This document shows, piece by piece, positions 28,896 through 38,410 of a stretch of DNA of 64,000 nt. The number at the start of each line of letters is the position of its first letter. The first letter of the stretch is position 1. Location of the stretch: the NCBI RefSeq assembly GCF_000374425.1, contig NZ_KB894355.1, positions 154,608 through 218,607 on the forward strand, read 5' to 3'. A program made the translations under genes and the position numbers. The notes under the pieces are model-generated. The model saw nothing but the letters and a program-made list of their open reading frames with translations, was not told the DNA's origin and did no database searches. The DNA comes from Acinetobacter tjernbergiae DSM 14971 = CIP 107465. Lineage in GTDB: Bacteria; Pseudomonadota; Gammaproteobacteria; Pseudomonadales; Moraxellaceae.

Positions 28896-31049
28896 ATGAT
28901 CCACGCTGGCAATGCCATTACCGTCCAAATGCTTGCGGACGGAATTGCAGAATTCCGCTTTGACTTACAAGGTGAGTCGGTTAATAAATTTAACCGTGCA
29001 ACCATCGAAGACTTCCAAGCAGCGATTGCTGCAGTGAAAGCCAATAACGACATTAAAGGTTTAGTGGTTACCTCTGGTAAATCAACGTTTATCGTTGGTG
29101 CAGATATCACTGAATTTGGCGACAACTTTGCCGCTGGTGAACAGGCAATTGTTGATTGGCTTATGCCAGTACATGACGTCTTCAATAGCTTTGAAGATTT
29201 AGACATGCCTAAAGTTGTTGCTATTAACGGCACAGCACTTGGTGGCGGTTTTGAAATGTGCTTAGTGTGTGACTATCGCGTCATGTCTGAGCAAGCCCAA
29301 GTTGGCTTACCAGAAATCAAACTCGGTATCTATCCTGGTTTTGGTGGTAGCGTACGTTTAAGCCGCGTCATCGGTATCGACAATGCTGTTGAATGGATGG
29401 CAATGGCGAATCCTAAAAAACCAGCTGCTGCACTTAAAGATGGTGCGGTAGATGCGGTTGTTGCTGCTGACAAATTACAAGAAGCTGCTGTTGACTTAGT
29501 GAAACAAGCACTTGCTGGTCGTTTGAACTGGAAAGCAAAACGTCAAGAAAAATTAGACGCAATCAAATTGAACCCGCTTGAACAAATGATGGCGTTCAAT
29601 ACAGCGAAAGGTGCGGTACTTGCTAAAGCAAATCCTGCACAATACCCTGCGCCTAAATTGTTACTTGACTCATTACAAGCAGGTGCAAGCCTAACGCGTG
29701 ATGATGCATTAAAAGCAGAAGCTCAAGGTTTTGCTAAAGCAGCAATTACTCCACAAGCAGGCGCATTGATTGGTTTATTCATCAATGACCAAGTTGTGAA
29801 GAAAACTGCGAAGAAATATGAGAAAGGTGCTCACCCTGTAAACCAAGCAGCTGTATTAGGTGCGGGTATCATGGGTGGTGGTATTGCTTACCAAACGGCA
29901 AGCAAAGGCACACCAATCATCATGAAAGATATTGGTAACCCTCAACTTGCACTTGGTATGAAAGAAGCGAATGGCTTACTGACCAAGCAAGTTGAACGCA
30001 AGAAAATGAAACCTGCGCAAATGGGTGAAACACTTGCTCGCATCCGCCCTACTTTAAGCTACGATGAGTTTAAAGAAGTGGATATCGTGATCGAAGCCGT
30101 GACTGAAAATCCAAAAGTAAAAGAAATCGTGCTTGCTGATACAGAAAAACATGTTCGTGAAAACACGATCATTGCTTCTAACACGTCTACGATTTCAATT
30201 ACACGTTTGGCAAAAGCATTACAACGTCCTGAAAACTTTGTTGGTATGCACTTCTTTAACCCAGTACACATGATGCCATTGGTAGAAGTGATCCGTGGTG
30301 AGAAGACATCTGATGAAGCGATTGCAACCACTGTTGTTCTTGCTCAGAAAATGGGTAAAACACCAATCGTTGTCAACGACTGCCCAGGCTTCTTAGTTAA
30401 CCGTGTATTGTTCCCTTACTTTGGTGCATTCGACCTTCTTGTAAAAGATGGCGCGGATTTCCAACAAGTGGATAATGTGATGGCGAAATTCGGCTGGCCT
30501 ATGGGTCCTGCATACTTGATCGACGTTGTGGGTATCGATACAGGTGTTCATGGCGCAGAAGTTATGGCTGAAGGTTTCCCTGACCGTATGAAGCCAGACT
30601 ACAAAGGTTCTATCGAAGCTATGTACGAAGCAAAACGTCTTGGTCAAAAGAATGACGTTGGTTTCTACAAATACGTGTTAGACAAGAAAGGTAAGAAAGC
30701 GAAAACTGTTGATCCAACAGCTTACGAAATTATTGCACCTTTCATCACTGGTGAAAAACGCGAATTTGATAACCAAGAAATCATTGACCGTATGATGCTT
30801 GCTTTCTGTAACGAAACAGTTCGTTGCTTAGAAGACAACATCGTTGCAACTGCTTCTGAAGCAGATATGGCGATGATCATGGGTGTAGGTTTCCCTCCAT
30901 TCCGTGGTGGTCCATGCCGTTACATCGACCAAACAGGTGTTGCTGAATACGTTGCGCTTTGCGACAAATATGCACACTTAGGTAAAGCTTATGAAGCGCC
31001 ACAGATGTTGCGTGACATGGCTGCTAACAACAAAAAATTCTACGGTTAA
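28896..31049 (+). CDS. fadB: Fatty acid oxidation complex subunit alpha FadB
   Basis: Multifunctional beta-oxidation enzyme (enoyl-CoA hydratase, 3-hydroxyacyl-CoA dehydrogenase, isomerase, epimerase). From ATG 28896 (AGGGAG 7 bases upstream) it is 717 aa. The N-terminal crotonase domain shows [10 protein letters not shown] and the oxyanion-hole segment [19 protein letters not shown]. The NAD-binding Rossmann motif is [16 protein letters not shown] (near residue 325), and the dehydrogenase signature is [18 protein letters not shown]-terminal HAD domains end in [11 protein letters not shown]. An upstream in-frame start at 28827 is rejected. It forms an operon with fadA, 12 bases downstream. 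Confidence 0.97.
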   Translation: MIHAGNAITVQMLADGIAEFRFDLQGESVNKFNRATIEDFQAAIAAVKANNDIKGLVVTSGKSTFIVGADITEFGDNFAAGEQAIVDWLMPVHDVFNSFEDLDMPKVVAINGTALGGGFEMCLVCDYRVMSEQAQVGLPEIKLGIYPGFGGSVRLSRVIGIDNAVEWMAMANPKKPAAALKDGAVDAVVAADKLQEAAVDLVKQALAGRLNWKAKRQEKLDAIKLNPLEQMMAFNTAKGAVLAKANPAQYPAPKLLLDSLQAGASLTRDDALKAEAQGFAKAAITPQAGALIGLFINDQVVKKTAKKYEKGAHPVNQAAVLGAGIMGGGIAYQTASKGTPIIMKDIGNPQLALGMKEANGLLTKQVERKKMKPAQMGETLARIRPTLSYDEFKEVDIVIEAVTENPKVKEIVLADTEKHVRENTIIASNTSTISITRLAKALQRPENFVGMHFFNPVHMMPLVEVIRGEKTSDEAIATTVVLAQKMGKTPIVVNDCPGFLVNRVLFPYFGAFDLLVKDGADFQQVDNVMAKFGWPMGPAYLIDVVGIDTGVHGAEVMAEGFPDRMKPDYKGSIEAMYEAKRLGQKNDVGFYKYVLDKKGKKAKTVDPTAYEIIAPFITGEKREFDNQEIIDRMMLAFCNETVRCLEDNIVATASEADMAMIMGVGFPPFRGGPCRYIDQTGVAEYVALCDKYAHLGKAYEAPQMLRDMAANNKKFYG

Positions 31050-31061
31050 GGAGCAACGTGA

Positions 31062-32255
<1,194 letters not shown>

Positions 32256-32282
32256 CCCCGCTTATTGCGGGGTTTCTTTTTA
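32256..32282. terminator. Bidirectional terminator between fadA and the insert gene
   Basis: CCCCGC-TTATT-GCGGGG followed by TTTCTTTTT; AAAAAGAA on the other side serves the minus-strand gene. The core is nearly identical to the terminator at 34585-34605. It lies just inside the insertion, so fadA now ends on an imported terminator. Confidence 0.85.
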
Positions 32283-33416
32283 AGAGTTTGATTTAAAATT
32301 TTTTACAAAATTTGCAATATGCTCCATTCCATCAAACGTGGAGGGAATTTTTTCATCTGAAGAAACAATCGAAGAAAATATAAGATTCTCGAACTTTTCG
32401 AAACCTTCTTTATTTGCTACTTTTAATTCTTTAGATTTTTCTGCATAACTTTGAATAAATTGACACAAAGTCATGCGTAATTCTAATTGCATGATTTGAG
32501 ATTTTATCGATCTAATATTATGTAAAATAATTCTAAAAAACCAAAAGAGAATAAATAATAGTGTAATTGATGGTAAAGCTAAAACTACTAAGTGTACGGT
32601 CTTAAAATTTTCGTCAAAATTATTGAATAACCAAATAAACTCAACATTAGGTATTCCTGCCATAAAAAATATGAGAATGTAATACTGAATATTGAGTCCA
32701 AATAGCTCATCATCTTTATTTTTTTTAAGCTGAGAAAAGCCTTGATATAAACCCACAAAATTAAAAGCTGTCTGATAAGTATCTAATTTATCTTTAAGAT
32801 TTTTTACAGCTGATTCTTTCTGCTCGTACTCAATATTCCAAGTATCAATTTTGGCAATTGACTCATCTTTTGTTCTAATAAATTCCTCAACCTTATTAAT
32901 ATCTGTACTTTTCATTGCACGTGATATAGCTAGAGCATGCTCAGAATGAAACTCATCTTGCATAATCAATGTTGGTAAATCATCAAAAAGATCTAAACAC
33001 CAAGCTGATTTGTCAAGAAACTGACCTCTATTTTCTCTAACCAACTTATTTAAAAAATAATACTCGTGACCTTGATCAATATAAAAGTTACCTCTAAAAC
33101 TCAGTTCTTTGAAATAAATTATTAAAAATATAGCCAACCGATGTAAACGGACGACTTCATCATCTTTTCCAAAATTTGCAAATCCGCCATCCCAAGCTCT
33201 TTCGAGCTTTAAGCCTGCAAAATTTCGACATGTAATAAGTCGATTATTGAGCGTGCTTATAAAAGAACTATCATTTATATTGCTATGAAGAGCTAAAAGT
33301 GCTTTAGCTAACTCCCCATTAAAACCATCGTGTTCGACATACTTTTCAGCAATATTCAGAATTTTTTGTATCGCTTTTAAAGATTCTTGAATATTAAATT
33401 CGAATTTTTCGCTCAT
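32280..33416 (-). CDS. Unknown two-helix membrane protein (cargo of the fadA-end insert)
   Basis: I do not recognise this 378-aa protein. Residues 1-190 are soluble-looking and helical (SLKAIQKILNIAEKY, HSEHALAISRAMKS). A coiled coil follows (about 175-210, EYEQKESAVKNLKDKLDTY), then two TM helices (IQYYILIFFMAGIP; HLVVLALPSITLLFILFWFF), then a C-terminal cytoplasmic part (LRMTLCQFIQSYAEKSKEL, GFEKFENLIFSSIVSS) that ends in STFDGMEHI. A soluble sensor-like part plus a short membrane module is compatible with a membrane effector, but no function can be assigned. Codon use is AT-rich. A 9-bp tandem array lies 57-155 bases upstream. Confidence 0.75.
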   Translation of the reverse strand: MSEKFEFNIQESLKAIQKILNIAEKYVEHDGFNGELAKALLALHSNINDSSFISTLNNRLITCRNFAGLKLERAWDGGFANFGKDDEVVRLHRLAIFLIIYFKELSFRGNFYIDQGHEYYFLNKLVRENRGQFLDKSAWCLDLFDDLPTLIMQDEFHSEHALAISRAMKSTDINKVEEFIRTKDESIAKIDTWNIEYEQKESAVKNLKDKLDTYQTAFNFVGLYQGFSQLKKNKDDELFGLNIQYYILIFFMAGIPNVEFIWLFNNFDENFKTVHLVVLALPSITLLFILFWFFRIILHNIRSIKSQIMQLELRMTLCQFIQSYAEKSKELKVANKEGFEKFENLIFSSIVSSDEKIPSTFDGMEHIANFVKNFKSNS

Positions 33417-33472
33417 TCCCCCTCCCTCTCACAAATAAAATAAAATTTATTAACCAATTACCAACTGCACCA

Positions 33473-33571
33473 ACAACATCGACAACATCGACAACATCGA
33501 CAACATCGACAACATCGACAACATCGACAACATCGACAACATCGACAACATCGACAACATCGACAACATCC
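33473..33571. repeat. Tandem array of eleven 9-bp units
   Basis: Ten perfect copies of ACAACATCG (33473-33562) plus an eleventh ending in C. It lies in the upstream region of the minus-strand gene at 33416. Read on the minus strand the unit is CGATGTTGT. The period is a multiple of three, so a minus-strand frame (33603 to 33394) runs through it as repeated Val-Asp-Val, most likely a by-product. Such arrays change copy number by slippage. Confidence 0.95.
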
Positions 33572-33747
33572 GACTTAGTATGTTGCAATACTTCAATCTT
33601 CATTAAAAGTGCTTAACCATTGGTTTTTTAAAGAAAGAGGAAGTTGTCCCACATAAAATATCTCTCATTACTAAAAATTAATCTCTTTATATCTACAAAC
33701 CTAAAAAAGAATATTTAGATTCTAAATATGCGTAAAATAGGTTTTAT

Positions 33748-33802
33748 TCAAGGTATCGCGACAATTATCGAACGTGTTTAATCAACACTGAGATAAAAAG
33801 AA
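33748..33802. repeat. 55-bp direct repeat, right copy (fadA tail remnant)
   Basis: Perfect copy of 32201-32255. It still encodes [10 protein letters not shown] and stop but is detached from any thiolase. The sequence after it (CTCCGC-TATAT-GCAAGG, then eight T) looks like the original fadA terminator, diverged from the one now behind fadA. Confidence 0.9.
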
Positions 33803-33950
33803 AATCTCCGCTATATGCAAGGATTTTTTTTATGTGATAGAAATTCGTTTCATCGTTGTATCGAATTTTTAAAATACAAATACCCACTGTAGACAGAACC
33901 ATACACTGCAAATTATGATCGCAGTTCCAACAAATAATAAGGTTCTAACA

Positions 33951-34574
33951 ATGTTTAAAAATATGGCAGCCGATCTCATGGGAACAAGCGATATCGGCAA
34001 AATTATTGAACCTAAAGATTATGATAAGACCGATATTGATGACTATATTTTCCATGAAGACAATGAAAAGATTTTCTTTTTGATCAAAGCAAAAACTGAC
34101 GAATACTGCTTTACCAATACCGCTTTCATTCATCTAGATGGTACAAGTGCGGTCAGCAAAAAACGGACATTGAATCGCTATCCATATAAACACTATCAGA
34201 TTAGTCGGGTGCTTCTAGAAACAGCAGGTACAATTGATCGGGACGTCGAAATCAAATTCCAACTCGGTGGCGCAAGTTATTCAATTGATATTGAAAAATC
34301 ACAAATTGAAAAAGTCCGTGATCTATATAAAGCCCTATTTAGTATCGGTGAAGCATGCAAAGAAATTGAACGCCAAATGAATTCGCTAGTCATCACTCAA
34401 CAAGCTGTGAATAACATGTTTTCTCTGCGTGAATTACCAGAGCAAATTCTATTGAACTTACCTGACATTATTTCTCAGACCACCATTCAAGTTGAAAATA
34501 AGTTTACTGAACGTCGTAAACAAATTGAGAACTATGATTTCTCTGCAATTTTTGAGCGTTACCTAAAACAATAA
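33951..34574 (+). CDS. PH-domain protein (YvbH-like, DUF1696)
   Basis: A 207-aa cytosolic protein. Residues 1-125 match the bacterial pleckstrin-homology domain of the YvbH family (MAADLMGTSDIGKIIEPKDY, KIFFLIKAKTDEYCFTNTAF, DGTSAVSKKRTLNRYPY). The C-terminal helical part (ISQTTIQVENKFTERRKQIENYDFSAIFERYL) fits the YvbH oligomerisation region. ATG 33951 with AATAAGG eight bases upstream is preferred over ATG 33915. Function is unknown; PH domains of this kind form ring-like oligomers. Confidence 0.88.
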   Translation: MFKNMAADLMGTSDIGKIIEPKDYDKTDIDDYIFHEDNEKIFFLIKAKTDEYCFTNTAFIHLDGTSAVSKKRTLNRYPYKHYQISRVLLETAGTIDRDVEIKFQLGGASYSIDIEKSQIEKVRDLYKALFSIGEACKEIERQMNSLVITQQAVNNMFSLRELPEQILLNLPDIISQTTIQVENKFTERRKQIENYDFSAIFERYLKQ

Positions 34575-34584
34575 GATAGAAATC

Positions 34585-34605
34585 CCCCGCTTATTGCGGG
34601 GTTTT
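34585..34605 (+). terminator. Terminator of the PH-domain gene
   Basis: CCCCGC-TTATT-GCGGGG followed by TTTT, 10 bases after the stop. Confidence 0.8.
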
Positions 34606-34627
34606 CCATATAAGCACAATATAAAAT

Positions 34628-35140
34628 TTAACGTATCGGAAAATTTTGAGATGTTTTTAAACCAGCATCAATCTGTTGTTGTAATCTTAATAAATCATCC
34701 AACCTCACTTTTATCGATCCATCACGAAATGTATCGGCATTATCTCGATTAATGTTTAATGGTTCTAATATTTTAAATACACCATTACTTGGATTAGATG
34801 ACTGAAACCCCATTGCGACAGCTAAAATATAATCTTCTAAAAATGGTGAAACTTGAGACAAATCAGGCTGCAAAGCGTTTGCTTGATAGTCAATAGAGCT
34901 TGTGGTTTCAGTTAACTGAGCATTTTGAATGTCTGTATGCTGCTTCTGTATGTAATGCTGTAGAGCTTGGCGTACCTTTTTATCTTCTTGAAATGGAGTA
35001 GGCCCTACGACTTCTTCACGTAATTCAGATTCTGCCATAATACGAATGGTCGGTAGAGTTGTAACCTCATCCGCGTGTACTACTGGCAATCCGACAAAAG
35101 TAAATACCATCATCAGTGCTGATCGTTTTAGAAAGTCCAT
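34628..35140 (-). CDS. Hypothetical secreted/periplasmic protein
   Basis: I do not recognise this protein (170 aa from ATG 35140; 174 from 35152). It has a Sec signal peptide (MDFLKRSALMMVFTFVGLPVV, cleavage likely after VHA). The mature N-terminus EVTTLPTIRIMAESELREE resembles the start of Acinetobacter outer-membrane and receptor-like proteins. The rest is helical and Gln/Asp-rich without Cys. It converges on the PH-domain gene. Confidence 0.7.
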   Translation of the reverse strand: MDFLKRSALMMVFTFVGLPVVHADEVTTLPTIRIMAESELREEVVGPTPFQEDKKVRQALQHYIQKQHTDIQNAQLTETTSSIDYQANALQPDLSQVSPFLEDYILAVAMGFQSSNPSNGVFKILEPLNINRDNADTFRDGSIKVRLDDLLRLQQQIDAGLKTSQNFPIR

Positions 35141-35444
35141 CGCTTGCTCCAAAAATGAGTCACCATGTTTACATGTAGTGAATAAAATAAAAGCATCTAT
35201 AGAACAGGCTACAACAAAGTCACACTTGATTCAGTATGGCTCAGATAAACGGTAAATTTCACCAAAATTTTAAACGAGAAATCAAATCTATCCGTATTAG
35301 CGATCATGTTTAATCTTTGTAAAGATCGCCATACTTAAGAGAAAAGTCCTCGCTTCTACTTAGGTTTTTCATTATGGTCTTTTAAATATTGTATGAATAT
35401 CAATTATTTTTTAAATTTTAAACTTAAATCATTAGGAGAACTGG
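35141..35444. other. Intergenic region between two divergent envelope-protein genes
   Basis: About 300 bases; no gene, repeat or clear hairpin seen. It must carry both promoters. AGGAGA before 35445 is a good ribosome binding site. Confidence 0.5.
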
Positions 35445-36143
35445 ATGTTTTCAACTCTAACTAGAACAACCAGCGCTATCGCAATTACAGGATTATGTTT
35501 AACGGGATGCGCAACCAAAACACTGATTAACAAAGACAACAAAACCTATACTCGAACAGAACGTGTCACTTTAGTTGAAGACAATGTGGTTGCTTTTGGG
35601 CGACCTGCGCAAACATCGTCAAATTTACCCAAAGACAGTATCGTAATTGCAGGGCAAAAAAACAGCTATATTTTGACTCAAGGTGGTTCTCAATTTGTGA
35701 GCTTGATCAGTAAACTTGATGCTAAAAATATTCAAATAACACGGGACTTAAGTTTTTATTCTGAAAAGAATGATGGTAATTTTTCAGGTACATTGCCACT
35801 TTCCTATATAAAACTTAAAGAAGATTTAAGCAAAAAAGATCTAGAGTTCTTTATTGAAAATGGCGCAAAAGAATGTTCATCCTCAAGCGATGAGCGTATG
35901 TATGCACAGCGTTTCTGTTTTGATATTAAGCTTGCTGGTGTCGTGTACCCTGCTGCAAATAATCTCACCTCATTAAAAGCGTTAAGTAAGCCATATCAAG
36001 TGACGATTTATACCAATAAAGAAGAAAGCTACAAATCCAAATCAGGTATGAACCCTTTAGAAAAACTGGTTTTACTGCCTTTTGCTGTAGCGATTGATGT
36101 TGTGAGTTTACCGTTCCAAGCAGCAGAAAAGATTTTCGACTAA
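35445..36143 (+). CDS. Hypothetical lipoprotein
   Basis: A 232-aa protein of unknown function. Its N-terminus (TSAIAITGLCLTGCATKTL) is a lipoprotein signal with lipobox LTGC. The mature part contains KDSIVIAGQKNSYILTQGG, two Cys flanking a Ser-rich segment (KECSSSSDERMYAQRFCF) that could form a disulfide, and a C-terminal amphipathic/hydrophobic stretch (KLVLLPFAVAIDVVSLPFQ). It is monocistronic. Confidence 0.75.
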   Translation: MFSTLTRTTSAIAITGLCLTGCATKTLINKDNKTYTRTERVTLVEDNVVAFGRPAQTSSNLPKDSIVIAGQKNSYILTQGGSQFVSLISKLDAKNIQITRDLSFYSEKNDGNFSGTLPLSYIKLKEDLSKKDLEFFIENGAKECSSSSDERMYAQRFCFDIKLAGVVYPAANNLTSLKALSKPYQVTIYTNKEESYKSKSGMNPLEKLVLLPFAVAIDVVSLPFQAAEKIFD

Positions 36144-36197
36144 AGTTGATCTTACAATCAAGCAATGATTCACAGGCTGAATCCTTGCTTGATCGAA

Positions 36198-36947
36198 CTA
36201 CAATTCTTCATCTAATACTTCAACATTACTTTTCTTAATTTTTTCCATCTTCGCATTTAGCCTGAGTACATCCTGATATAAGTTATTAAACTTTTTCACT
36301 TGTATTGTTTCTTGAAAAAGAATCATTTTGCCTTGTTTCTGCCATGTGTAGGTTTTCAACATATCGAACATTGCCTGTGCTTTTTCTATAATTTTCTGTT
36401 CAATCGGGAAAATATCATGTGCTTTATCTACTTTAAGGTTATGTTCTAATTTAACTTGCAAGGATTTTCTCATTTCATTATGAATAGCCAAACTTTTTGC
36501 CTGTTTAAGTGAATTGGTCTGTATTTGTTGCCGTTTTCGTTCATATTCAGCCGATATTTTCCGAACCTCGCGAAGCATTTGTTCTGTTTCTTTATAAGCT
36601 TGCTGACGATCTTGATCCAAACGCTCTACATCTAAAAAAGTATCCCAATTTGCTGCTTTGAGTTGTCTTAAATAATGATTTCGCGCTTCAACATTTTGCA
36701 TCCAATAATTAAGTAAAAATTCTGACATCAACTTATAGTCACCTGACAAACGATCATCATGCACATTGATCTTCACAGGTTTCGACCAATCCTGCGCTTG
36801 GTCATACAGCTCACGCATTTTCTCAGCCATCACTACTTCAAACATTTGTTCAGTATTGGCTGCTTTTGGCTGCACACGATATTGATAGAAAAAGAAAGTA
36901 CTTATACAAATTACAATGACTGCAAAGAATAATAGAAAACGGCGCAT
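36198..36947 (-). CDS. Hypothetical membrane-anchored coiled-coil protein
   Basis: A 249-aa protein I do not recognise. One N-terminal TM helix or uncleaved signal (FLLFFAVIVICISTFFFYQY) is followed by a long helical, charged region with coiled-coil character (about residues 105-165: TEQMLREVRKISAEYERKRQ; and 170-240). It is probably anchored in the inner membrane with a periplasmic body. No enzymatic motif is visible. Confidence 0.7.
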   Translation of the reverse strand: MRRFLLFFAVIVICISTFFFYQYRVQPKAANTEQMFEVVMAEKMRELYDQAQDWSKPVKINVHDDRLSGDYKLMSEFLLNYWMQNVEARNHYLRQLKAANWDTFLDVERLDQDRQQAYKETEQMLREVRKISAEYERKRQQIQTNSLKQAKSLAIHNEMRKSLQVKLEHNLKVDKAHDIFPIEQKIIEKAQAMFDMLKTYTWQKQGKMILFQETIQVKKFNNLYQDVLRLNAKMEKIKKSNVEVLDEEL

Positions 36948-37124
36948 ACAGCCTCCAATCTTAATTATATTTTTTATGTTCTTTATCTCAGTTTAATCAA
37001 TAAAACACAGCGAGTTATATAATTTTTTATTTCATTTCTCGTAACGGAGTATTACATTTTCATCGCTTTAAATTCAACAACACCGCCCCTATTATTGGTT
37101 TAACTAAAATTGTAGAGATATACC

Positions 37125-37820
37125 ATGCGTGTAGATATTTGGTCAGATGTAGTTTGCCCTTTTTGTTATATCGGTAAAAAGCGTCTTGAACATGTTGCTG
37201 AACAAGCGGGTATCGAGCTTGATATCTATTGGCATAGTTTTGAGCTTGATCCAGATGCACCTACAAAACATGACACATCGAATACTGAACGCTTAGCGCA
37301 GAAATATGGGCGTAGTTATGCAGAGATGGAAGAAATGGAGCGTAATGTCGCTGCTATGGCAGCAGTCGAAGGCATCGACTTCCAATGGCAAAAAGCCAAT
37401 TCAGGCAATAGTTTTAATGCCCATCGGATCATTCACCTTGCTCAAAGTAAAGGTTTAGGCAATGAGGCAGAAGAAGCGTTCTTTCATGCTTATATGACCG
37501 AAGGTCTTGCGATTGGTGAACGTGAAGTCGTGGAAGAAATAGCGTCACGGATTGGTCTAGACCATGCTGAGGTTGAGTATGTGCTGGATTCAGATGAGTT
37601 GGCAGATTTTGTGCGTCACGATGAAAAAATTGCACGTGAGCAATTGAATGTGACTGGCGTGCCTTTTTTTGTCTTTGATCAAAAACTGGCACTTTCAGGC
37701 GCACAACCGCGTGAGATTTTCTTACAAGCATTACAACAAGCTCAATCAGCATCTACACAAGAAATCGAGCAAACCAATGCAGCTCAATGTAACGATGATC
37801 AGTGTGACATTCAGCCCTAA
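37125..37820 (+). CDS. DsbA-family oxidoreductase (FrnE-like)
   Basis: A 231-aa thioredoxin-fold protein of the DsbA/FrnE group, without a signal peptide, so probably cytosolic. The active site is CPFC (DVVCPFCYIGKKR, residues 11-14), and the cis-proline loop is VTGVPFFVFD near residue 170. An all-alpha insert (about 60-150) includes NSFNAHRIIHLAQ, typical for the family. The C-terminal extension ends CNDDQCDIQP and adds a second Cys pair, as in FrnE-type proteins with extra cysteines. Substrates are unknown. Confidence 0.9.
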   Translation: MRVDIWSDVVCPFCYIGKKRLEHVAEQAGIELDIYWHSFELDPDAPTKHDTSNTERLAQKYGRSYAEMEEMERNVAAMAAVEGIDFQWQKANSGNSFNAHRIIHLAQSKGLGNEAEEAFFHAYMTEGLAIGEREVVEEIASRIGLDHAEVEYVLDSDELADFVRHDEKIAREQLNVTGVPFFVFDQKLALSGAQPREIFLQALQQAQSASTQEIEQTNAAQCNDDQCDIQP

Positions 37821-38213
37821 CTATTTTTACTCAATCACAAGCTTCAAGATCAATTTGAAGCTTGTTCAGGACATTTTCAGAGACCACTATTCTTGTGCCT
37901 TCACCTATTATCCTGAAAAGAATACCGCTTGTCTTGAGCAAAAAATCTTGTAACAAAGTTAGTACCATTGTTGCTCAACTTTTGACTAACAAATTCGTGA
38001 TGTGAATCACAAATTAATCACAAATTTATAGATATACTTCTATCTAGCTATCTATTTATCCGATTCATTATTTTAAAATGTTGATACTTTGAAAGCTAAA
38101 ACATGATCAAAATCTCTATTTTGAATACCTAAATGAGATTTTTTACTAACTTGCAGTCTATAGATTTTGCATGGTTTTCTTCTATAATCGTCATAAAGTG
38201 ACATTCTTTTTTT
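37821..38213. other. Intergenic region with a strong hairpin
   Basis: 393 AT-rich bases. The one clear structure is ACAAGCTTCAA (37837-37847) paired with TTGAAGCTTGT (37855-37865), an 11-bp perfect stem 16 bases after the oxidoreductase gene. It lacks a U-run, so it may be a weak terminator or an RNA stabiliser. The rest is featureless. Confidence 0.55.
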
Positions 38214-38399
38214 ATGAAAATTCAAGAGTTACAAGCCTTAATTAATGGTGAAATTCAACCAGAACACATATGCATAGATAAGCTTGTAGCATTAGCTAGA
38301 CAGCATACTTTGACGAACACACCTGAATACAAACTGTTAGAAAATGCTGTGGATATTGTACTGATTTATTATTTAAAACAGGCTCAAGCCTATCTCTAA
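38214..38399 (+). CDS. Small hypothetical protein
   Basis: A 61-aa helical protein (MKIQELQALINGEIQPEHIC ... DIVLIYYLKQAQAYL). I recognise no family. It looks real because the next gene's ribosome binding site (AAGGA) overlaps its stop codon, implying translational coupling. No strong ribosome binding site precedes it. Confidence 0.55.
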   Translation: MKIQELQALINGEIQPEHICIDKLVALARQHTLTNTPEYKLLENAVDIVLIYYLKQAQAYL

Positions 38400-38410
38400 G
38401 GAAACTATCA

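Larger units (their letters stand above)
32256..33802. mobile_element. Putative 1.5-kb cassette inserted at the 3' end of fadA
   Basis: The segment between and including the second copy of the 55-bp fadA-tail repeat. It contains one terminator, one minus-strand membrane-protein gene and a 9-bp tandem array, and is AT-rich compared with fadBA. No integrase or transposase is encoded, and no terminal inverted repeats are seen. The layout (host gene left intact by an imported copy of its 3' end, direct repeats at both ends) is what site-specific or homologous insertion would leave. Element status is an inference. Confidence 0.55.
33417..33950. other. Intergenic region with tandem array and right insertion junction
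   Basis: 534 bases holding, in order, the upstream region of the insert gene, the 9-bp array, about 180 bases of featureless AT-rich DNA, the right copy of the 55-bp repeat, and the leader of the PH-domain gene. Confidence 0.7.

Noticed and set aside
33473..33571. CRISPR-like array
   Set aside because: The units are 9 bases and directly adjacent with no spacers, and no cas genes are present.
33394..33603. 69-codon frame made largely of Val-Asp repeats, as an independent gene
   Set aside because: It exists because a 9-bp tandem array has no stop in that frame. There is no ribosome binding site and no resemblance to a protein family. I kept it only as a possible leader in the array finding.
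37837..37865. Intrinsic terminator after the DsbA-family gene
   Set aside because: The 11-bp stem is perfect but no T-run follows on either strand, so I describe it only as a hairpin.
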